From contig DASXFN010000032.1 of NCBI GenBank assembly GCA_036489565.1, positions 1 to 64,000 of the forward strand: 64,000 bases of DNA, read 5' to 3'. Below are positions 24,944 through 34,221 of this stretch, piece after piece. Position numbers and translations under genes: made by a program. Each line of letters starts with the position of its first letter. Position 1 is the stretch's first letter. The notes below the pieces were generated by a model. It was not told the origin of the DNA. It saw nothing but the letters and a program-made list of their open reading frames with translations, and ran no database searches. This DNA is from JAICKN01 sp036489565. Its GTDB lineage: Bacteria > Acidobacteriota > Terriglobia > Terriglobales > Acidobacteriaceae.

Positions 24944-25373
24944 ATTCCTGGAAGACAAGCTCCGCGCCGAGTACGGCAACAATCCCCATGCCATCTACGG
25001 CACGATGAACGAAATCGGCGCGATGCACGGCAACAAAGAAACGGCCAAAGGCCGCGAAATGGAGAAAAAGCACATGAAAAAAGAATCAGCACCAGCTTCC
25101 AAAATGCGGGAGATGCGAATTGAAATCCATCGCGGCAAAGACGGCAAGAAAAGCGGGTACACCGTCCACCACCACATGGAGCCGCGCAAAACCTCTAATT
25201 CCGGCGCGTTCATGGAAGAGACGCATCACTCTTTTCCCTTCGGTGCCAAACAACACGACGAGATGATAGATCACATTGACGAGCATCTCGGCGGCGAACC
25301 TGCCGGAGCATCGGCCAAAGCCAGCGCACCCGCTTCCGAGTCTCCGGAAAATGACGAGGAAGAAGAGTCCTAA
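24936..25373 (+). CDS. Phage protein, hydrophilic, head region
   Basis: 145 residues from ATG 24936 (8-nt overlap). The opening MPKFLEDKLRAEYGNNPHAIYGTMN is of a type often seen in small proteins between terminase and portal of tailed phages. The C-terminus is acidic and low complexity. Function unknown. Confidence 0.65.
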   Translation: MPKFLEDKLRAEYGNNPHAIYGTMNEIGAMHGNKETAKGREMEKKHMKKESAPASKMREMRIEIHRGKDGKKSGYTVHHHMEPRKTSNSGAFMEETHHSFPFGAKQHDEMIDHIDEHLGGEPAGASAKASAPASESPENDEEEES

Positions 25374-26048
25374 ATGCCGTTGATGAAGACCAAAGACCGC
25401 CTCAAGATCAGCCATGAGCTTAAAAAGATGGGCTTTGGCGGTATTGAGGATGTCAACTTATTCGCCCAGATCGCGGTGCTCTACCAGAACCACAACTCTT
25501 TCCGTGGCCTGCTGATGTCCACCGCGCCCGACCAGCGGCAGATCGCCTATGACGCGCTCCGTCCCCATCTTCGCTTCACGCCGAAGCCGCTCGATGTGTA
25601 CGAACGCGAGATCAAAGAGAAAGCGGAGCGCGAGCAGTGGGACACCTTCGACGGCAGCGCCTACCCGAAGGCATTTAAAACGCCAACGCTTACGGAGATG
25701 GCCGAGAACGCCATCCGGGAGAATGTCTTTGAAGCGAAAGGCGGCCTCGAAGCGGTTTGCGCGCACTGCCTGACCACGAAAGTTTTTCGCGGCAGGAACC
25801 GCAAGGAAGCCGAGAAAGATTTTCACTCCGAAGGCTGGCGCACGGATGGATGTAAAGATTACTGTCCGCAGCACATTCCCTCGCGACTCACCACAAAACT
25901 CACCTGCTCCAATGAAGAGTGTGGACGGCGGCAAGATATTCGCGCCTGGGACGAGCAAGACGGTTATACCAAAGCACGACTCGCAGGATGGGTCATTGAG
26001 GATTCGGCGATCTGCCCGGAGTGCTCGGCGAAGAAGTTGATTCAGTAA
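25374..26048 (+). CDS. Phage protein with zinc-binding C-terminal region
   Basis: 224 residues, starting right after the preceding stop. The N-terminal half is helical; residues of about 130-220 contain CAHC, C, C, CSNEEC, CPEC, sufficient for two zinc sites. Not recognised; probably nucleic-acid binding. Confidence 0.65.
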   Translation: MPLMKTKDRLKISHELKKMGFGGIEDVNLFAQIAVLYQNHNSFRGLLMSTAPDQRQIAYDALRPHLRFTPKPLDVYEREIKEKAEREQWDTFDGSAYPKAFKTPTLTEMAENAIRENVFEAKGGLEAVCAHCLTTKVFRGRNRKEAEKDFHSEGWRTDGCKDYCPQHIPSRLTTKLTCSNEECGRRQDIRAWDEQDGYTKARLAGWVIEDSAICPECSAKKLIQ

Positions 26049-26049
26049 T

Positions 26050-26137
26050 TGGCGGAGAGTGCCAGATTCGAACTGGCGGAAGATTACTCTTCGGCACGTT
26101 AGCAGTGTGCTGGTTTAAACCTCTCACCCAACTCTCC
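26050..26137 (-). tRNA. tRNA-Ser(GCU), antisense in the late operon
   Basis: Read on the minus strand: 7-bp acceptor stem GGAGAGT/ACTCTCC, D arm, anticodon loop CTGCTAA (anticodon GCT), a long variable arm as required for class II tRNA-Ser, T arm GCCAG-TTCGAAT-CTGGC, discriminator G and an encoded CCA end. Only the innermost anticodon-stem pair is mismatched (A-C). It decodes AGC/AGU serine codons. It lies opposite to the portal operon, 14 nt before the portal start. Confidence 0.92.
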
Positions 26138-26151
26138 TAACGCAATTCTAA

Positions 26152-28362
26152 ATGTCCACCCCTACACCCAAAGAAATTCGAGAGAAGTACTCCGATTATC
26201 GTAACGAGTGGCAGCCCACTCGCGACGAAGGCTCTGCTGACATGCAGGCCATCTCCACCCTTGGCCCGTGGACGGCGAGCGACCGTGCGGCCCGCGAAGA
26301 TGCGGCACGTCCCTGTATTCACCTCGACCAGATCAATCAATATCTACATCAGTACACGGGAAATCTACGAAAGACGAAACGGGCAATTCAGGTCACGCCC
26401 AAAGGCAACGGGGCCAATGACCAGGACGCCGCCAAGCGTTCGAGTGTGATTCGCGGCATTGAAGATAAATCGAACGCGCCGACAGCGGTTTATATTCCCG
26501 CCGCGGAGAGCGCCGCGCAGAGAAGCTACGGCTTCTCGGTGATCCGGACGGAGTACAAGGACGATTCCAGCTTCGATCAGGAAATTCTCGTCAAGCCCAT
26601 CGCCAACCCCGATTGCGTACTGATCTCGCCTTATTACAAACAGCCCAACGCCTGCGACATCGAAGACGCCTTTCTGCTCGACATCATCCTGAAAAAAGAT
26701 TTCGAGTCACTCTATCCGGATGCGGAGATCACCGACTTTGAAGGCGAAGCGGTCAACGGACTGAATATTTCCGACTGGGTGAAGACCAACTACATTGTCC
26801 GCGCCGAGTACTGGAAGATCGAGAAAGACATCCGCACCCTTTTACTGCTGAATACTCCGCAAGGCCAGAAGATTGTTTTCAAGGATGAGCTGACCAGCGA
26901 AGAGCGCGACCGCCGCTACAAGAAACTGAAGCTGCACGATGGTTTCGAGGTTGTCCGAGAACGTGAAGTGCAGATTCCCCGCGTGGTGCAGTACATGACG
27001 AATGGCGTGGAAATTCTCGATGAGATCCCCTGGGCCGGTTCGCGCATCCCGATCATCTCCTGCCTTGGCCCGGAGCGGTGGACTACCGAAGGCGGCTCGG
27101 CGAAGAGAACTCTACTTTCACTGGTGCGATTTGCGCGAGATCCGCAGATGCTCTTCGACTTCCTTGCCTCACAGGAAGCGGAAGAAGCCGGACTGGTGCC
27201 GAAAGTTCCCTTCGTCGGCGCAAGTGGACAGTTTGAAACCGACCGCGAAACCTGGACTGAGTTGAATAAAGTTCCGCATCCGTTCGTTGAATATGACGCG
27301 ATTACCGATGCCACCGGCCAGAATGCGCTCCCGCCGCCGAGTCGCCCGCAGTATGAAGCCAACTTTCAACAATACGAGCTGGCAAAGGATTCCACGGGCC
27401 GCTCCTTACAAGCCGCGATGGGAATCAGTCCCCTGCCGACCGCCGCGCAACGCGCCAACCAGAAATCCGGCGTGGCTTTAGAAAAGATTCAGAACGAGGA
27501 AGACATTGGCACGCAAGCATTCCTCGACAACTTTGAGAACGGCTATCTACACAACCTCGGCTGGCAGATCAATGAACTCATCACTCCCATCATGGACACG
27601 CAGCGGGAGATGCCCGTGGCGCAGCCGGACGGCACGCGCAGCACTTTACATATTGTGGGGAACACTTCGCACCCGATGGGCGAAGACGGCGCATATAACG
27701 TGCAGGGTTTACCGGACGATCATCTTCACACCGGAAAAGGTGATTTCGATTTAACAATTGCTTCTGGGCCAAGCTATGACTCTGAACGCGAGATGCAGGA
27801 TGATTTCGTAGATACCCTGATTCAGAACATGGCGAACCTGCCGCAGCCGGGAACGCCCGCCGCGAAAGTGTTCGCCCTGGGAATCCGGATGCGCCCCGAA
27901 CTCGGCCCCATCGCCAAAGAGATTGCCGACGTCTTCGATCCGCCGCCAACCGGGAACCTTCCACCCGAAGCGCAGGCCGCCATTACTCAACTGCAAGGCC
28001 AGATGCAAGGCTTACAGCAGGAGAATGCTGCGCTGCACGCCGACCGCGCCGGACGAGTCTTAGAGCAGCAAACTAAGCTGACCATCCAGCAAATGAAGAA
28101 CGAGAGCGACGAGAAGATGGCGCAGTTGTCGAACGACATTAAGGTCCTGATCGCCGAGGTGCAAGCGAAGTCTCAGGATTCCGCCGAGCGTATTCAGATG
28201 TTTAAGGAATTCTGGCTGGAAAATCACGGCGCGGCCCACGAAGCGGCGTTACAGGCGAGCGATCAGCAACACGCGAAAGAAACCGCCGCCGCGACTATGG
28301 CTGCTCAACAGCAGCAGGCGGCGCAAGAACAACAGCAGGAGCAGAATCAACCGGCAGAATGA
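26152..28362 (+). CDS. P22-type portal protein
   Basis: 736 residues, near P22 gp1 (about 725). The core is followed by a long C-terminal helical, glutamine-rich coiled coil (about 610-736), which in P22 forms the barrel inside the head. Twelve copies make the DNA entry/exit vertex. Followed by scaffold and coat genes, as in P22. The 3' end is overlapped by an antisense ORF. Confidence 0.88.
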   Translation: MSTPTPKEIREKYSDYRNEWQPTRDEGSADMQAISTLGPWTASDRAAREDAARPCIHLDQINQYLHQYTGNLRKTKRAIQVTPKGNGANDQDAAKRSSVIRGIEDKSNAPTAVYIPAAESAAQRSYGFSVIRTEYKDDSSFDQEILVKPIANPDCVLISPYYKQPNACDIEDAFLLDIILKKDFESLYPDAEITDFEGEAVNGLNISDWVKTNYIVRAEYWKIEKDIRTLLLLNTPQGQKIVFKDELTSEERDRRYKKLKLHDGFEVVREREVQIPRVVQYMTNGVEILDEIPWAGSRIPIISCLGPERWTTEGGSAKRTLLSLVRFARDPQMLFDFLASQEAEEAGLVPKVPFVGASGQFETDRETWTELNKVPHPFVEYDAITDATGQNALPPPSRPQYEANFQQYELAKDSTGRSLQAAMGISPLPTAAQRANQKSGVALEKIQNEEDIGTQAFLDNFENGYLHNLGWQINELITPIMDTQREMPVAQPDGTRSTLHIVGNTSHPMGEDGAYNVQGLPDDHLHTGKGDFDLTIASGPSYDSEREMQDDFVDTLIQNMANLPQPGTPAAKVFALGIRMRPELGPIAKEIADVFDPPPTGNLPPEAQAAITQLQGQMQGLQQENAALHADRAGRVLEQQTKLTIQQMKNESDEKMAQLSNDIKVLIAEVQAKSQDSAERIQMFKEFWLENHGAAHEAALQASDQQHAKETAAATMAAQQQQAAQEQQQEQNQPAE

Positions 28363-28516
28363 TTTTTACTTTTCGGAAATTGTCTCGCACCGACATGATC
28401 GTGAACGAGCTTCCATCTTCGGCCAGTTCAATCACTTGCCATTTTTCGGAACTCTTCCCAAACGTCAGGATGTCGGACAACTCGATGACCAGATTAAAGG
28501 GCGGGAATAACTTCAT
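28295..28516 (-). CDS. Hypothetical small antisense phage gene
   Basis: 73 residues. The N-terminal 55 residues have a well-formed alternating beta pattern (LVIELSDILTFG, WQVIELAEDGSSFTIMSV) typical of a real small barrel. It fills the portal-scaffold gap on the minus strand and overlaps the portal 3' end by 68 nt. The ribosome-binding site is weak, so a chance ORF is not excluded. Confidence 0.5.
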   Translation of the reverse strand: MKLFPPFNLVIELSDILTFGKSSEKWQVIELAEDGSSFTIMSVRDNFRKVKIILPVDSAPAVVLAPPAAVEQP

Positions 28517-28590
28517 TTCCAGACTTTAGCACCACCACGCGCCGCCGGTCTCACGTCACATCCGGCACTCACCACACAAGGAAACAAATC

Positions 28591-29664
28591 ATGGCTACAC
28601 GGCCCGTCACTCCCGACGCCTCGGCAGCGTCATTTGAAGAATTAAGCACTCCGAATTCGGTCATCTTGCCCACTGACAAGGAATACCGGAAAACCGGAGT
28701 GCTGCCGTCCGAAGAAACCGCGGACGAGGAAAAACCGAAAGAGAAAGAACCCACGTCTTCGGAAGAAGACGACGTTAAAACCGCAGCGGCCTCGGAAGCC
28801 GCAAAGTCCCAGAAGGAAGAGAAGAAAAGCGCGGCGCAGGAAAAGTCCCCGGAGTCCAGAGAAAACCGCTGGCAAAAACGGGAGCGCGAACTGCGTGAAT
28901 CGCGTGAGGAAAGCCGGAAGCTCCGCGAACGCTTAGACCGTCTGGAAGCGGGCAAGACAGAGCAACGCCCTGCCGCCGAAACCAAGACGGAAGCGAAGAC
29001 CGAAGCAAAGACTGCCGCAAATCCCAAGCCGAAGATTGACGACGTTGACGCGAAAACCGGAAAGCCGAAGTATTCGTCCTATGCAGAATTTGACGATGCA
29101 AAAGACGAGTGGAACCGCAAGGAAGCTGTCCGGGAATTCAATGAAACGTCGGCGAAAACGGCCAAGGAACGCGATTTTCAGCAAGCGCAGCAGACCATCG
29201 CCACGGAGTGGGGAAAGCGTGTCGAATCGGCGAAGTCGAAGTATAACGACTACGAATCCGTCGCACTGAATCCCGAACTTCCCATCAAGCAAGGCTCGGT
29301 TGTGGACGTATTTATCCTCTCGCGTCCCAACGGCACCGATGTGCTTTACCACTTAGGCGCGAACCGCCCGGTGTTAGATCAGATCAACGCCATGAGTCCG
29401 ATAGATGCGGCCTACGCGCTTTCGGAGATCGCATTCAAACTCGCAAGCGACAAAGCCGAGAAATCCGGCGGCGAATCCGGCGACAAATCTTCCTCTTCTT
29501 CTGAGAAACCCATCAGCCAGGCCCCACGCCCGCCGCACCAGACCAATGGGAAAGGTGCCGTCGTTAAAGACGCAGCGGCGCAGGCAGCCGAAGAAGGCGA
29601 CTTCGAGGTTTACCAGCGCGAGATGAATCAGCGCGAACTCGCACGTCGCAAAAAAGGAAAATAG
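28591..29664 (+). CDS. Scaffolding protein (P22 gp8-like position)
   Basis: 357 residues, highly charged and helical, rich in E, K, A and S with extended disorder at 1-150 and a helical, basic C-terminus, as needed to bind coat subunits. It sits between portal and coat, the P22 gene order. Start ATG 28591 is preceded by AAGGA. Scaffold is required for procapsid assembly and leaves before DNA filling. Confidence 0.75.
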   Translation: MATRPVTPDASAASFEELSTPNSVILPTDKEYRKTGVLPSEETADEEKPKEKEPTSSEEDDVKTAAASEAAKSQKEEKKSAAQEKSPESRENRWQKRERELRESREESRKLRERLDRLEAGKTEQRPAAETKTEAKTEAKTAANPKPKIDDVDAKTGKPKYSSYAEFDDAKDEWNRKEAVREFNETSAKTAKERDFQQAQQTIATEWGKRVESAKSKYNDYESVALNPELPIKQGSVVDVFILSRPNGTDVLYHLGANRPVLDQINAMSPIDAAYALSEIAFKLASDKAEKSGGESGDKSSSSSEKPISQAPRPPHQTNGKGAVVKDAAAQAAEEGDFEVYQREMNQRELARRKKGK

Positions 29665-29666
29665 AG

Positions 29667-30908
29667 ATGGCCAACCAATTCCTCAACACGTCCTGGATTT
29701 CCATGGACGTGCTCCGCAACCTGCTCAACATGCTGAAGGTTGCGGCGTACTTCAACAATAAGTGGCAGAAGGACTACACCAAGACCTTCGCCGTGGGAAG
29801 CACTATTCAGGTGAAATTCCCGCAACAGTTCACCATCCGCGACGGCCTCGGCTACAACCCGCAAGGCATTGACCGGATCTCCACCACGATTTCGCTCGAT
29901 CAGCCCTTTGGCATTGACTTCCAGTGGGACGATTACGAAGCCGCGGTGAAAGCGGAACGCTCGGAAGAAGAGATCCGCGAAGAGTACCTCGAACCTGCCG
30001 GCGCGCAGCTCGCGAACGAAATTGACTCCCGCGCCGCCATGTTCGCCAAGAACAACACCTCGCAGATCGTCGGCTCCCTCGGCGTTGATCCTACGAGCAT
30101 CGTGTTTTTGGATCAGGCCCGCGCCCGCTTGCTGCAAAAGGCAGGTTCGGCTCTGGCGAAGAAACGCGCTGCATTGATTTCCTCTTCGATGCAGACCAAC
30201 TCCATCAACACTCCGGTTACATCGCTCTTTAACCCTTCGGACGACATCACGATGGCGTTCAAAGAGGGAGCGATGGGCAAGCTGAAAACCTTCGACGTGT
30301 TTGAAGAGCAGAACTTGTACAACCACACGGCGGGGACTTGGGCGGGAGCGGTCACCATCACTGGCGCCGGGCAGAGCGGAAGCGCTCTGGTCATCACCGG
30401 AACGGCGAACGACACGATCAAGGCTGGCGACAAGTTCGGAATTGCCAATGTGAACTTCGTCAACCCGCGCTCGCGGCGTATTCCCGGTCCGGCGCAGGTG
30501 CAGACCTTCACCGTGACGCAGGATTACATCCTGAGTGGCGGCGCGGACACCATCAACATTTTGCCCGCGATTTATGGCCCTGGTTCGCAGTATCAGAACG
30601 TGGATTCGCTGCCTGCAACAGGGGCCGCGTTGACACTCTGGCCCGGAACCACCAACCCGAACGCTGCTCTGGGAACTGTGGGTCTGGCCCTCAGCGACCA
30701 GGCGTTCGCCATTGTGGGAATGCGTTTCTATCTGCCGAAGGCGGTGGAAGCGAAATCCCAGGCGGAAGATAAACAGACTGGCATTCCGGTGCGCTTCGTG
30801 AAGGCATGGGACCCGGTCCGCTCGATGCAGATTCACCGTTTCGATACGGTCGTCGGCTTCGGCAACCTGTACCAAGACAACTGCGCGGTTGCGCTGTTGG
30901 GAGCTTAA
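29667..30908 (+). CDS. Major coat protein, P22 gp5-like
   Basis: 413 residues, close to P22 coat (430). The N-terminal MANQFLNTSWISMDVLRNL is of the P22 coat family, as is the inserted beta domain in the middle (about 215-310). HK97-fold subunits build the icosahedral shell. Begins 2 nt after the scaffold stop, so stoichiometric co-expression is likely. Confidence 0.88.
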   Translation: MANQFLNTSWISMDVLRNLLNMLKVAAYFNNKWQKDYTKTFAVGSTIQVKFPQQFTIRDGLGYNPQGIDRISTTISLDQPFGIDFQWDDYEAAVKAERSEEEIREEYLEPAGAQLANEIDSRAAMFAKNNTSQIVGSLGVDPTSIVFLDQARARLLQKAGSALAKKRAALISSSMQTNSINTPVTSLFNPSDDITMAFKEGAMGKLKTFDVFEEQNLYNHTAGTWAGAVTITGAGQSGSALVITGTANDTIKAGDKFGIANVNFVNPRSRRIPGPAQVQTFTVTQDYILSGGADTINILPAIYGPGSQYQNVDSLPATGAALTLWPGTTNPNAALGTVGLALSDQAFAIVGMRFYLPKAVEAKSQAEDKQTGIPVRFVKAWDPVRSMQIHRFDTVVGFGNLYQDNCAVALLGA

Positions 30909-30975
30909 GGAAAAGGAGAATTGGTATTTCCTGAAACTTGAAATCTCTGAGTGGAAAGAAATCCCAAAACCAACC

Positions 30976-31965
30976 ATGAAAAAGAAAATCGTTTCAATAC
31001 TCTTTGCCCTGTTTTCCTTCGTGGCTCTGGCAGTCCTGGCTCCTTCAGCCGACGCACAGACGCTACTCACAACCACCACGCTTTCCGCCGCGATTTCCAG
31101 CTCCGCGACGACACACATTGTTGTCGCCTCGGCCAGTGGAATCACGGCGGGCTCAACCGTTCTCTATATCGCGGATTCCGGCTCGACCGGCGAAGCGGTA
31201 TTCGTGAATGCAGTGAACGGCACTACCTTGACCGTGCAGCGCGGCTACCAGACTTTAGGCAGCGCAGCCCCGCACGCATCAGGCACAGTTGTCTTTGTCG
31301 GCCCGGCCATCGCATTCTCGGTGACCGTGCAACCGACCGGCTCCTGCTCCCGGACAAGCATCGGCATCAATAACAACTATTTGCCGGTGATTGCCTTTGG
31401 GCTTGTGGGGCAGCCGACCACGATCAACGATTGCGTGGGCGGACAGTGGGTGTCTTCGCTGAGTTCATTGAATGCGAATACGTTCACTGCGGCCCAGGTG
31501 ACACCTTGCAGTACGGCGTACACCAGTTGCGGCACGAACACTGCGATTGCGGCGGCTACGTCCATGTACTGCTCGGAAATCGATGTTCGCGCTTCAAAGT
31601 ATGTGACCGGCTTAGGTGTTTTGAACGGTGCGACCGTAGGCACCGACAAACATCTCGTCATTCTTTACGACGGGACGGGAAACTTAATTGCCAATTCCGC
31701 CACAGCCGGAGCCACCACGTCAGGTGCCAGCACTTGGCAGAAATATGCCTTTACGACTCCCTATTACGTCGTGGGGCCTGCCAAGTACTATGCCTGCGCG
31801 CAATCGAATGGAACCACGGATAAATTACAAATGCTGACCACCGGGCAAGGAGACAACACCACGACCAAAGCTGTGACTGGGCAGGTGTTCGGCACGATTG
31901 CTTCAACCTTTACCGTCCCGACTACATTCACAACGGTTGTCGGCCCGTACTGGGAGTTGTATTAG
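30976..31965 (+). CDS. Exported fibre/decoration-like protein with Sec signal peptide
   Basis: 329 residues from ATG 30976. Residues 1-28 are a clear signal peptide (KKK, hydrophobic core, ADAQ cleavage). The mature part is Thr/Ser/Gly-rich beta repeat sequence typical of fibres, with six cysteines spread through it. It lies directly after the coat gene in the late operon, which makes export surprising: virion proteins normally stay in the cytoplasm. It may coat the host surface or be a host-derived moron. Confidence 0.7.
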   Translation: MKKKIVSILFALFSFVALAVLAPSADAQTLLTTTTLSAAISSSATTHIVVASASGITAGSTVLYIADSGSTGEAVFVNAVNGTTLTVQRGYQTLGSAAPHASGTVVFVGPAIAFSVTVQPTGSCSRTSIGINNNYLPVIAFGLVGQPTTINDCVGGQWVSSLSSLNANTFTAAQVTPCSTAYTSCGTNTAIAAATSMYCSEIDVRASKYVTGLGVLNGATVGTDKHLVILYDGTGNLIANSATAGATTSGASTWQKYAFTTPYYVVGPAKYYACAQSNGTTDKLQMLTTGQGDNTTTKAVTGQVFGTIASTFTVPTTFTTVVGPYWELY

Positions 31966-32193
31966 AACGCTGTTTGCCCGTCGTCCTCTTTTCACACCCC
32001 TTATATGACGGGCTACGCGGGGCTTGATCGAACCTGATTAAGCCCCGCCGATTTCAAAAAGATTTCCGTGCCACTCAACGAAAGCACACAGAAGACGCGC
32101 AACGAGCGGCATCCGCTGCAATTCGATTTACTCGGAGTTCCGCGCAACGGACGAGTGCGCGACACATTATTGAAAGTAGTCAAGGAGACTGAA

Positions 32194-32727
32194 ATGCAAC
32201 CTACAAATTCTTTCGCCGCGGACAAATCGGCGGGAGTGCAGAACCTTAACAATATGAACCTTTCGCCGGAACAGCAGAACATGCTGAAAAATTTGCTCGA
32301 TTCCTTCATCTCCGGCGGACAAGGAAAAGAGTTTGATCTCTCGAAACCTCCGGTGAATCGCTACCGGAATAACCCCTTCCCGCGCATGGTCTATCACCAC
32401 CAGACGGGGCATGTGGTCACGGTTCACGATGACCGCCAGTTGCAGCTCGCGGAGAAAAAGGGCTTTCAGAAAGAGCCATCACTCAACCATGACTATTCGC
32501 AGGTGAAAAACGGCATCGCCGCCGTGAAAATGGCCGCCGCCACGCGCCCGGAAACCATCACCGTGAATGATCTGGAAGATGAAGAGTTGCTCGCGCAGCA
32601 AAGTGAAGCTGAAGCCGCAGCAACCGCGCAAACCGACGAAACTCTGGCCGGATTTGCGGACGCGAATGATGCTGCGCCGGAATCGCAGGACGCAGAGCAG
32701 GAATCACGCCCGCGCCGTCGTCGTTAA
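32194..32727 (+). CDS. Hypothetical phage structural-region protein
   Basis: 177 residues from ATG 32194 with a good AAGGAG site; an in-frame GTG at 32068 would add 42 residues but lacks a ribosome-binding site. Mostly helical, acidic C-terminus ending in an arginine stretch. It sits between coat and gp4-like genes. Not recognised. Confidence 0.6.
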   Translation: MQPTNSFAADKSAGVQNLNNMNLSPEQQNMLKNLLDSFISGGQGKEFDLSKPPVNRYRNNPFPRMVYHHQTGHVVTVHDDRQLQLAEKKGFQKEPSLNHDYSQVKNGIAAVKMAAATRPETITVNDLEDEELLAQQSEAEAAATAQTDETLAGFADANDAAPESQDAEQESRPRRRR

Positions 32728-32756
32728 TCGAAAAGCGTTAATCGAAAAGCGAACCC

Positions 32757-33596
32757 ATGCCCACCGGCCCTTCAGTTCCGCCGCCTCCGCCGCTTTCCTA
32801 TACGGTGAGCAGCATCATCACCGATGCGTTCATTGAAATCGGCGCGTGGGCGCCGGGCGAAGATGTAAACAATAACCCCGAAGAAGCCCAGTGGGGATTC
32901 CGGAAATTTAATTATTTGACGGACTACTGGGCCTCGCTGCGGGCCTTCGTGTATTCCTATGCCTTCAATGTGTACACACTGGTGCCGGGAGTTTCGCCGC
33001 ATCTGATCGGGCCGAGTGTGCTGGCGAACTTCTCAACCAACGGTGCGCCGCGTCCCGTGCGAATCGAATCCGCCGCGCTATTACTGAATGAAAGTGATTC
33101 GGTCGGCGTGGTGGACTTGCCGATGAACCTCCGCGACAAAGAATGGTGGGCCAATAATCAGGTCAAAAACATTCAGACGAATGTTCCAACCGATCTTTTT
33201 TACGATCCCACCAACCCGGATGGCTCGCTTTATTTCTGGCCGGTGCCGAATGCGGGCAATCAGGTGCGCTTGCAAATCTGGCAGACGGTTGCGCAGTTCA
33301 CGAATATTCAAGACCCCATCGGCGGCCCCGGAGGGCCGGGAACGCTTCCGCAAGGCTACCGCAATGGCTTGATGCTCACCCTCGCCGAGATGCTCTGCGC
33401 AGGATCGAATCGTCCGGTTTCGGCATCGCTGGCGGACGCGGCACGTAAGGCGCGAGTGGCGATCTTCGGCAATAACCCCAAATCGCCCCGGATCAGCACG
33501 CAGGATTCAGGGATGCCACGAGCGGGTCAGAAATCAGGGACGATTGCGGACTTCAATTGGGCGACTGGCGGCGTTCCGGGCGGGAGACCCGAGTAA
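32757..33596 (+). CDS. Head-completion / tail accessory factor (P22 gp4-like)
   Basis: 279 residues. Opening TVSSIITDAFIEIGAWAPGE is the helical start of gp4-like connector proteins, followed by a beta-rich middle and a C-terminal helical part. In P22, gp4 binds the portal to prolong the exit channel. Position between coat and gp10-like fits. Longer than P22 gp4 (166), because of a proline-rich N-terminus and inserted strands. Confidence 0.75.
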   Translation: MPTGPSVPPPPPLSYTVSSIITDAFIEIGAWAPGEDVNNNPEEAQWGFRKFNYLTDYWASLRAFVYSYAFNVYTLVPGVSPHLIGPSVLANFSTNGAPRPVRIESAALLLNESDSVGVVDLPMNLRDKEWWANNQVKNIQTNVPTDLFYDPTNPDGSLYFWPVPNAGNQVRLQIWQTVAQFTNIQDPIGGPGGPGTLPQGYRNGLMLTLAEMLCAGSNRPVSASLADAARKARVAIFGNNPKSPRISTQDSGMPRAGQKSGTIADFNWATGGVPGGRPE

Positions 33597-33913
33597 ACGT
33601 GGGTGACCATGAACTCTGTATCTATTCCTTCCGGCAGTGGGCCACCTAAATATGTCTCATAACGAAAACTCGACGGCCGCGACAAGTCGAACGGACTGTG
33701 CTTAATGATGAAACGCTGGGGTATGCGAATTCGGATCGTGCTGCCGACGCGAATGCCGCCGTAGAAGAAGGGGACGTAATTAGGATCGGTTAACGTCTGT
33801 GGGATGACAATCTTCTTGGGGAAGCTCCACACTCTGCCAAAGGGGATCGCCTGCTTGATCGCAACGCCCGCGACACCGATGCCAAAGAGTGATAAGAATT
33901 TCCGCCGATCCAT
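33527..33913 (-). CDS. Tat-signal protein of unknown function, antisense in late operon
   Basis: 128 residues beginning MDRRKFLSLFGIGVAGVA, a twin-arginine signal peptide followed by a hydrophobic stretch. The mature domain of about 95 residues is beta-rich, with no recognised motif. It fills the gap between the gp4-like gene and a small gene, overlapping the former by 70 nt on the opposite strand. Twin-arginine export means folding in the cytoplasm before export. A phage gene with such a signal is unusual. Confidence 0.65.
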   Translation of the reverse strand: MDRRKFLSLFGIGVAGVAIKQAIPFGRVWSFPKKIVIPQTLTDPNYVPFFYGGIRVGSTIRIRIPQRFIIKHSPFDLSRPSSFRYETYLGGPLPEGIDTEFMVTHVYSGLPPGTPPVAQLKSAIVPDF

Positions 33914-33927
33914 AAGGTCAATTTAAC

Positions 33928-34122
33928 ATGCCCGACAAAGACACTCTCACCCTCACCATTCGCATTCACGATCCCAAGGAAAAGAAAGACGCGAAGCTGG
34001 CGGCTTCTTGGGTTGTGGTGGAAGTATCACGCGAAGATTTGAAGCTCGCGCCGGAGCAGTTCGCCGCGAAGTATGTCACTCCGAAGTTGGCGGAGTTGGA
34101 GCAGTTGAAGGACTTGCCGTAG
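33928..34122 (+). CDS. Hypothetical small phage protein
   Basis: 64 residues, charged alpha/beta, starting MPDKDTLTLTIRIHD. Divergent from the Tat-signal gene, 14 nt apart. Not recognised. The 99 nt following it are empty. Confidence 0.55.
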   Translation: MPDKDTLTLTIRIHDPKEKKDAKLAASWVVVEVSREDLKLAPEQFAAKYVTPKLAELEQLKDLP

Positions 34123-34221
34123 CGCCGCTTCGCCGCATGGAGGCGTTATTAGACGCGATTAGCGCAGGCCCATGCCCTGCACGGCTCGGATAGGCAAGTC
34201 CCTCACACCGAATCTTAACCC

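Noticed and set aside
29628..31145. 505-codon open frame on the minus strand opposite the coat gene
   Set aside because: It is the shadow of a recognisable P22-type coat protein and the following exported gene; its product has no family resemblance and skewed composition.
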